A DNA stretch of 34,841 nt. Source: Acidimicrobiaceae bacterium (GTDB taxonomy: Bacteria; Actinomycetota; Acidimicrobiia; Acidimicrobiales; RAAP-2). The stretch lies in assembly GCA_003134515.1 (NCBI GenBank), contig PLBM01000021.1:26000-60840 (forward strand), written 5' to 3'. Both the position numbers and the translations under genes were made by a program. The notes under the pieces are model-generated. The model was not told the DNA's origin and did no database searches. It saw nothing but the letters and a program-made list of their open reading frames with translations. Numbering within the stretch: the first letter of the stretch is position 1; every line of letters begins with the position of its first letter. Positions 31,184-34,841 of this stretch are shown in pieces.

Positions 31184-31195
31184 TGCGGTACCTCC

Positions 31196-31246
31196 CTTAG
31201 ATCGTTGGTGAGAATCTAAGAAGTTGTGTCGTGTGGGAAGACACAA
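31196..31246 (-). promoter_or_regulatory. Two adjacent hairpins in the leader of the 42-aa ORF
   Basis: CTTAGAT/ATCTAAG (31196-31202, 31214-31220) and TTGTGTC/GACACAA (31224-31230, 31240-31246); first hairpin arm abuts the SD. Confidence 0.5.
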
Positions 31247-31312
31247 TTCGGTCGCTAGGTTTCAGCCGCAAACGTTGCTGCGAGGCGAGAACGAGTCCCA
31301 ACAGAGTCATTA

Positions 31313-31391
31313 TGGTCGGGCTGGGGAGATTTGAACTCCCGATCTCTCGGCCCCCAGCCGAGCGCTCTAGACCAAACTAAGCCACAGCCCG
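31313..31391 (-). tRNA. tRNA-Pro, anticodon GGG, CCA encoded
   Basis: Minus strand: CGGGCTG TG GCTTAGTTTGGTCTAGAGC G CTCGG CTGGGGG CCGAG AGATC GGGAG TTCAAAT CTCCC CAGCCCG A CCA; all four stems pair. Confidence 0.93.
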
Positions 31392-31426
31392 TGAAGGAGC
31401 AATCCTAGCCCGAGCGTTTTAGTTAT

Positions 31427-31473
31427 CCGGGCGTGGTCCGTGACTTTGCGCTGGATTCGTGAGCCACGCCCGG
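31427..31473 (-). terminator. Inverted repeat between thiS and tRNA-Pro
   Basis: CCGGGCGTGG ... CCACGCCCGG perfect 10-bp arms, 27-nt loop, no evident U-tract. Confidence 0.45.
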
Positions 31474-31514
31474 GCTTCGCAAAGAGACGCGATGGTCTCT
31501 CCGGTAGCTTTTGC

Positions 31515-31571
31515 CTACAACGCTTCGAGGATCCGCCGATCGAGCGCGGCGACCAATTCATCAATTGCCAT
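31515..31571 (-). CDS. Candidate 18-aa ORF downstream of thiS
   Basis: MAIDELVAALDRRILEAL*; AAAAGGAGACACC SD immediately upstream. Confidence 0.3.
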   Translation of the reverse strand: MAIDELVAALDRRILEAL

Positions 31572-31584
31572 GGTGTCTCCTTTT

Positions 31585-31779
31585 CTATCCGCCGGCGGCG
31601 GCCGTCACAATCTCGACACTGGAGTCATCGCCCACGAACGTGTCAGACCACGCTGCACGTCGCACGATCTCGCCATCGAGTGCGACCGCTATGCCGCGAG
31701 GTTCGATACCGAGGCGCCTCAAGAGATTCTCAATCGATTCCGAGCAAAACTCTTCGTCATTGCCGTTTACGCGAATCAC
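31585..31779 (-). CDS. thiS: Sulfur carrier protein ThiS
   Basis: 64 aa, RVNGNDEEFCSESIENLLRRLGIEPRGIAVALDGEIVRRAAW...VEIVTAAAGG with terminal GG. Confidence 0.92.
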   Translation of the reverse strand: MIRVNGNDEEFCSESIENLLRRLGIEPRGIAVALDGEIVRRAAWSDTFVGDDSSVEIVTAAAGG

Positions 31780-32846
31780 TGGAGGCTTTGCACGAAGTTC
31801 AGCGCTTCATTCGCCGCAAGGGGAGCGAGCGTGACGCCATGGCGATAGTGACCTGACGACCACGCCCAGCGTCCGTCGATAGTCTCAAAGAAGGGAGCGA
31901 GATCTTTGCTGGCGGGTCGAAGTCCCAGACGAGTCTCGACGATGGCGGCGGATTCGAGGGACGGCACGACGTCCAACGCGTCTCGAAGCAGTCGCTGGAG
32001 TTCGCCCATTTCGACGAGAAGATCCTGACGTTCCTCCGACGACGCTCCAAGGACGCAGTAGCCTCCGGGTCGACTGACCATATAAAAGGCGCGCCCGCGC
32101 ACGTAGGCGCGCAACATCGGTCGTGTCGAGCGATCGAGTCCTTGGACGCGCACGGTCATCCCGCGCACGGGGCGAACGACATTTGCCACCTTCTCGGCCA
32201 CGCCACGCGGCAAGGCACGCGCGCCCGTGGCCAAAATGCCCGCGTCGCCCTGCCACGACCCCTCGGCGGTCGTCACCTCGACGCGGTCGTCCTGGGCCGA
32301 AGCGGTGAGAACCTGGCGACGGACGACGTTGACCCCGTGAAGCTCGTTGGCCCGAGTGAGCAGCGCAACGACTTGATCGGGATCGACCCAGGCGTCACCC
32401 GCGAGGTAGAGGCCCTCTCGAATGCCCGCTGAGACGCCGTCGAACATCTCTTCGCACTCCTCTCGAGCTACTCGGCGAGGGGCAGCGCCGTAACTTCGGG
32501 CTACTACTTCAAACTGACCAATCAAGCGGCGATCGCTCGGGTCATAGCCGACCAGGAGCGTGCCGGTTTCGTATAGATCCAGCGGAGTGCCCGTCACGTC
32601 ATACAAATCGCTTGAGATTTTGCGCCACGCCGCCAGCGCACCGAGTTGTAGCCGGTAATTCTCTTCTTCACCGGGTGAGATTTCCGCAGAAGGAGCGATC
32701 ATCCCCGCGGCCGCCCACGTCGCTCCGGTGCCCGGCGAAGGGTCAAACAACGTGACCCGCCAACCGGCTCGAGCGAGCCGAAACGCGCTGGTCATGCCAA
32801 TGACGCCACTACCCACCACCAATACGTCGCGACGAGACGAACTCAC
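31776..32846 (-). CDS. thiO: Glycine oxidase ThiO (FAD-dependent)
   Basis: VLVVGSGVIGMTSAFRLARAGWRVTLFDP; ATWAAAGMIAPSAE; TRLGLRPASKDLAPFF; HYRHGVTLAPL; GTG start. Confidence 0.93.
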   Translation of the reverse strand: MSSSRRDVLVVGSGVIGMTSAFRLARAGWRVTLFDPSPGTGATWAAAGMIAPSAEISPGEEENYRLQLGALAAWRKISSDLYDVTGTPLDLYETGTLLVGYDPSDRRLIGQFEVVARSYGAAPRRVAREECEEMFDGVSAGIREGLYLAGDAWVDPDQVVALLTRANELHGVNVVRRQVLTASAQDDRVEVTTAEGSWQGDAGILATGARALPRGVAEKVANVVRPVRGMTVRVQGLDRSTRPMLRAYVRGRAFYMVSRPGGYCVLGASSEERQDLLVEMGELQRLLRDALDVVPSLESAAIVETRLGLRPASKDLAPFFETIDGRWAWSSGHYRHGVTLAPLAANEALNFVQSLQ

Positions 32847-32925
32847 GCGACCAGCGTAGGGGCCAGAGTCTGAGCGCTCATTCGGTATAGTTAGGGCGGG
32901 TCAGCGTTGCCCCAGGACGAACGCT

Positions 32926-34841
32926 ATGACCAAGAACCTCTACGACCCTGCTTTCGAACACGACGCCTGCGGCGTGGGTTTAGTCGCGGACCTGACAGGT
33001 GAGCCGACGAACGCCACGGTGCTTGACGCGTTGACCATCCTCGAGAACCTCGAGCATCGAGGGGCCACCGGCTCTGACGTGGACTCGGGCGACGGCGCCG
33101 GCATCCTCATTCAGATGCCCGACGCCTTCATTCGCACCATCTTTGGCTCGGCGGTGCCCCCGCATGGCGACTACGGCGTGGCGAACTGGATGATTCCTCC
33201 TCGCCTGGACCTCCAGCACGTCCAGCACACGATCGACGAGATCCTTTTGCGCGTGGGTCTCTCGTCGGCGGGTTGGCGCGAGGTGCCAGTCAAGTCGTCC
33301 ATTCTGGGACCGACGTCACGAGCTTCGGAACCTCATTTCTTTCAACAACTGATCGTACGCTCAGCGGACGGTGGCGCCGGTGATCTCGAGCGAGCGCTGT
33401 ACTGCGCGCGAAAGGTTATAGAACACACGCTGGACATTTACGCGTCGTCGTGCTCGTCCAAGGTGTTGATTTACAAAGGAATGCTGTCGTCGCCCCAACT
33501 GCGTTACTACTTCGCCGATCTAGGCGACGACCGATTGAAGTCAGCGATCGCAATCGTGCACAGTCGTTTTTCGACCAACGTCTTGCCTCGCTGGGACCTC
33601 GCGCAACCATTTCGCTACATCGCTCACAACGGAGAGATCAACACCATTCGTGGCAACCGTAACTGGATGACCGCCCGAGAGACCACGATCGAAAGTAACG
33701 TGCTGCCGCTTCCAGTAAGTGAACTCACGCCGATCATCACCGCGAACATGAGCGATTCGGCCAGCTTCGACGAGGTCGTGGAGTTGCTGGTTCACTCGGG
33801 ACGCTCCTTGCCCCACGCGATCTTGATGATGATCCCCGAGGCGTGGGAGCGTTCGAGCGCGATGAGCCCTGACCGGCGCGCCTTCTACCGCTATCACGCG
33901 GGTCTGATGGAGCCCTGGGACGGTCCCGCCTCGGTCACCTTCTGCGACGGCCAGGTGGCGGGCGCCGTGCTCGACCGCAACGGACTGCGACCCGCTCGCT
34001 ACTGGGTCACGAAGGACCATCGAGTGATCCTCGCGAGCGAGGTTGGAGTGCTACCCATTGAGGCGTCGAACATCGAGCGAAAAGGTCGCCTCCAGCCTGG
34101 ACGAGTGTTCTTGGTCGATGTGGAGCAGGGCCGCATCATTGAAGACGACGAGCTCAAGTCCACACTGGCCGCTCAGGCGCCGTACGCCGAATGGCTCGAA
34201 CGCCACCAGATCTCTCTCGACGCGATCGACACGCCCTTGACGTTGATGCCCGAGCACGCCTCGATCATCCGCCAACAGAAAAGCTTCGGTTACAGCGAAG
34301 AGGACCTGCGTCTCATCATTCGTCACATGGCCCAGGTGGGCGAGGAGCCCATTGGCTCAATGGGCTCGGACACCCGACTGCCGGTCCTTTCTACGATGCC
34401 GCGCTCCATCTTTGACTACTTCACGCAACTCTTCGCCCAAGTAACGAATCCGCCGCTCGACGCTATCCGCGAAGAGCTCGTGACCTCGACACGAGTCGTC
34501 ATCGGGGGAGAAGAGAACCTCTTGCGAGAGAGCGAAGAGCACTGTCATCAGATCGTGCTGGCGTCACCGGTCTTGAGCGTGCACGAACTGGTCAAGATTC
34601 GCTACATCGACGAACAGCGCGGTGTCGAGGGCTTTCGCACGGCCGCCATCGACGGGCTCTTCGCGGCCCACGGCCCGCTCAGCGCCGCGGAGCGCCTCGC
34701 CCACGCCCTAAAAGAGGTGTCGAATCAGGTGGTCGCCCAGGTGCGCGCGGGCGTCAATATCGTGATCTTGAGCGATCGCGGCACATCCGCCTCGCACGCG
34801 GCGATTCCGAGTCTCTTGCTCGCCTCGGCGGTGCACCATCG
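32926..34841 (+). CDS. gltB: Glutamate synthase large subunit, N-terminal portion (truncated by window end)
   Basis: MTKNLYDPAFEHDACGVGLVADLTGEPTNATVLDALTILENLEHRGATGSDVDSGDGAGILIQMP; HSRFSTNVLPRWDLAQPFRYIAHNGEINTIRGNRNWM. Absent from ORF track because it has no stop in the window. Confidence 0.96.
   Translation, partial: MTKNLYDPAFEHDACGVGLVADLTGEPTNATVLDALTILENLEHRGATGSDVDSGDGAGILIQMPDAFIRTIFGSAVPPHGDYGVANWMIPPRLDLQHVQHTIDEILLRVGLSSAGWREVPVKSSILGPTSRASEPHFFQQLIVRSADGGAGDLERALYCARKVIEHTLDIYASSCSSKVLIYKGMLSSPQLRYYFADLGDDRLKSAIAIVHSRFSTNVLPRWDLAQPFRYIAHNGEINTIRGNRNWMTARETTIESNVLPLPVSELTPIITANMSDSASFDEVVELLVHSGRSLPHAILMMIPEAWERSSAMSPDRRAFYRYHAGLMEPWDGPASVTFCDGQVAGAVLDRNGLRPARYWVTKDHRVILASEVGVLPIEASNIERKGRLQPGRVFLVDVEQGRIIEDDELKSTLAAQAPYAEWLERHQISLDAIDTPLTLMPEHASIIRQQKSFGYSEEDLRLIIRHMAQVGEEPIGSMGSDTRLPVLSTMPRSIFDYFTQLFAQVTNPPLDAIREELVTSTRVVIGGEENLLRESEEHCHQIVLASPVLSVHELVKIRYIDEQRGVEGFRTAAIDGLFAAHGPLSAAERLAHALKEVSNQVVAQVRAGVNIVILSDRGTSASHAAIPSLLLASAVHH

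Noticed and set aside
32847-32925. TPP riboswitch upstream of thiO
   Set aside because: The 79-nt thiO-gltB spacer lacks an identifiable thi-box (CUGAGA core) and is largely occupied by the TACGCT box and the gltB leader.

Overview
The window is mostly a dense, core-type bacterial chromosome segment that looks actinobacterial. The lineage is inferred from gene content and order; nothing here fixes the taxon. The left end carries an extracytoplasmic FMN-binding/ferric-reductase-like pair. Next come about 4 kb of short single-domain genes: an orphan, DUF1905, ArsR+AHSA1, DinB, DUF1801, an F420/deazaflavin-type nitroreductase and a GYD protein. The core block follows: nadK-recN-pyrG-NUDIX-xerD-M50 protease, trpS(-), scpA-scpB-rluB-aroH-tyrA-aroA-cmk-plsC, GT2(-), ispH(-), DUF512 radical SAM-der-small Zn-ribbon protein-gamma-carbonic anhydrase, trpD(-) and trpCFBA. 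The right end holds an acetate-transporter-like gene, a DEDDh exonuclease, tRNA-Pro(GGG), thiS/thiO and a truncated gltB. I found no CRISPR array, transposon, phage or recognisable defence system. The best non-routine signals are: (i) a repeated promoter layout with a TANNNT box 6-7 nt before the start codon, predicting many leaderless mRNAs; (ii) a 25-codon leaderless ORF just upstream of the GT2 gene; (iii) a multi-hairpin intergenic region at 30.12-30.29 kb; (iv) a 42-aa small ORF with a strong ribosome-binding site and a structured leader downstream of tRNA-Pro; (v) an ArsR operator-like palindrome on its own start codon; (vi) three convergent gene pairs with zero or overlapping spacing. 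All calls come from reading sequence and translations; no database search was run.
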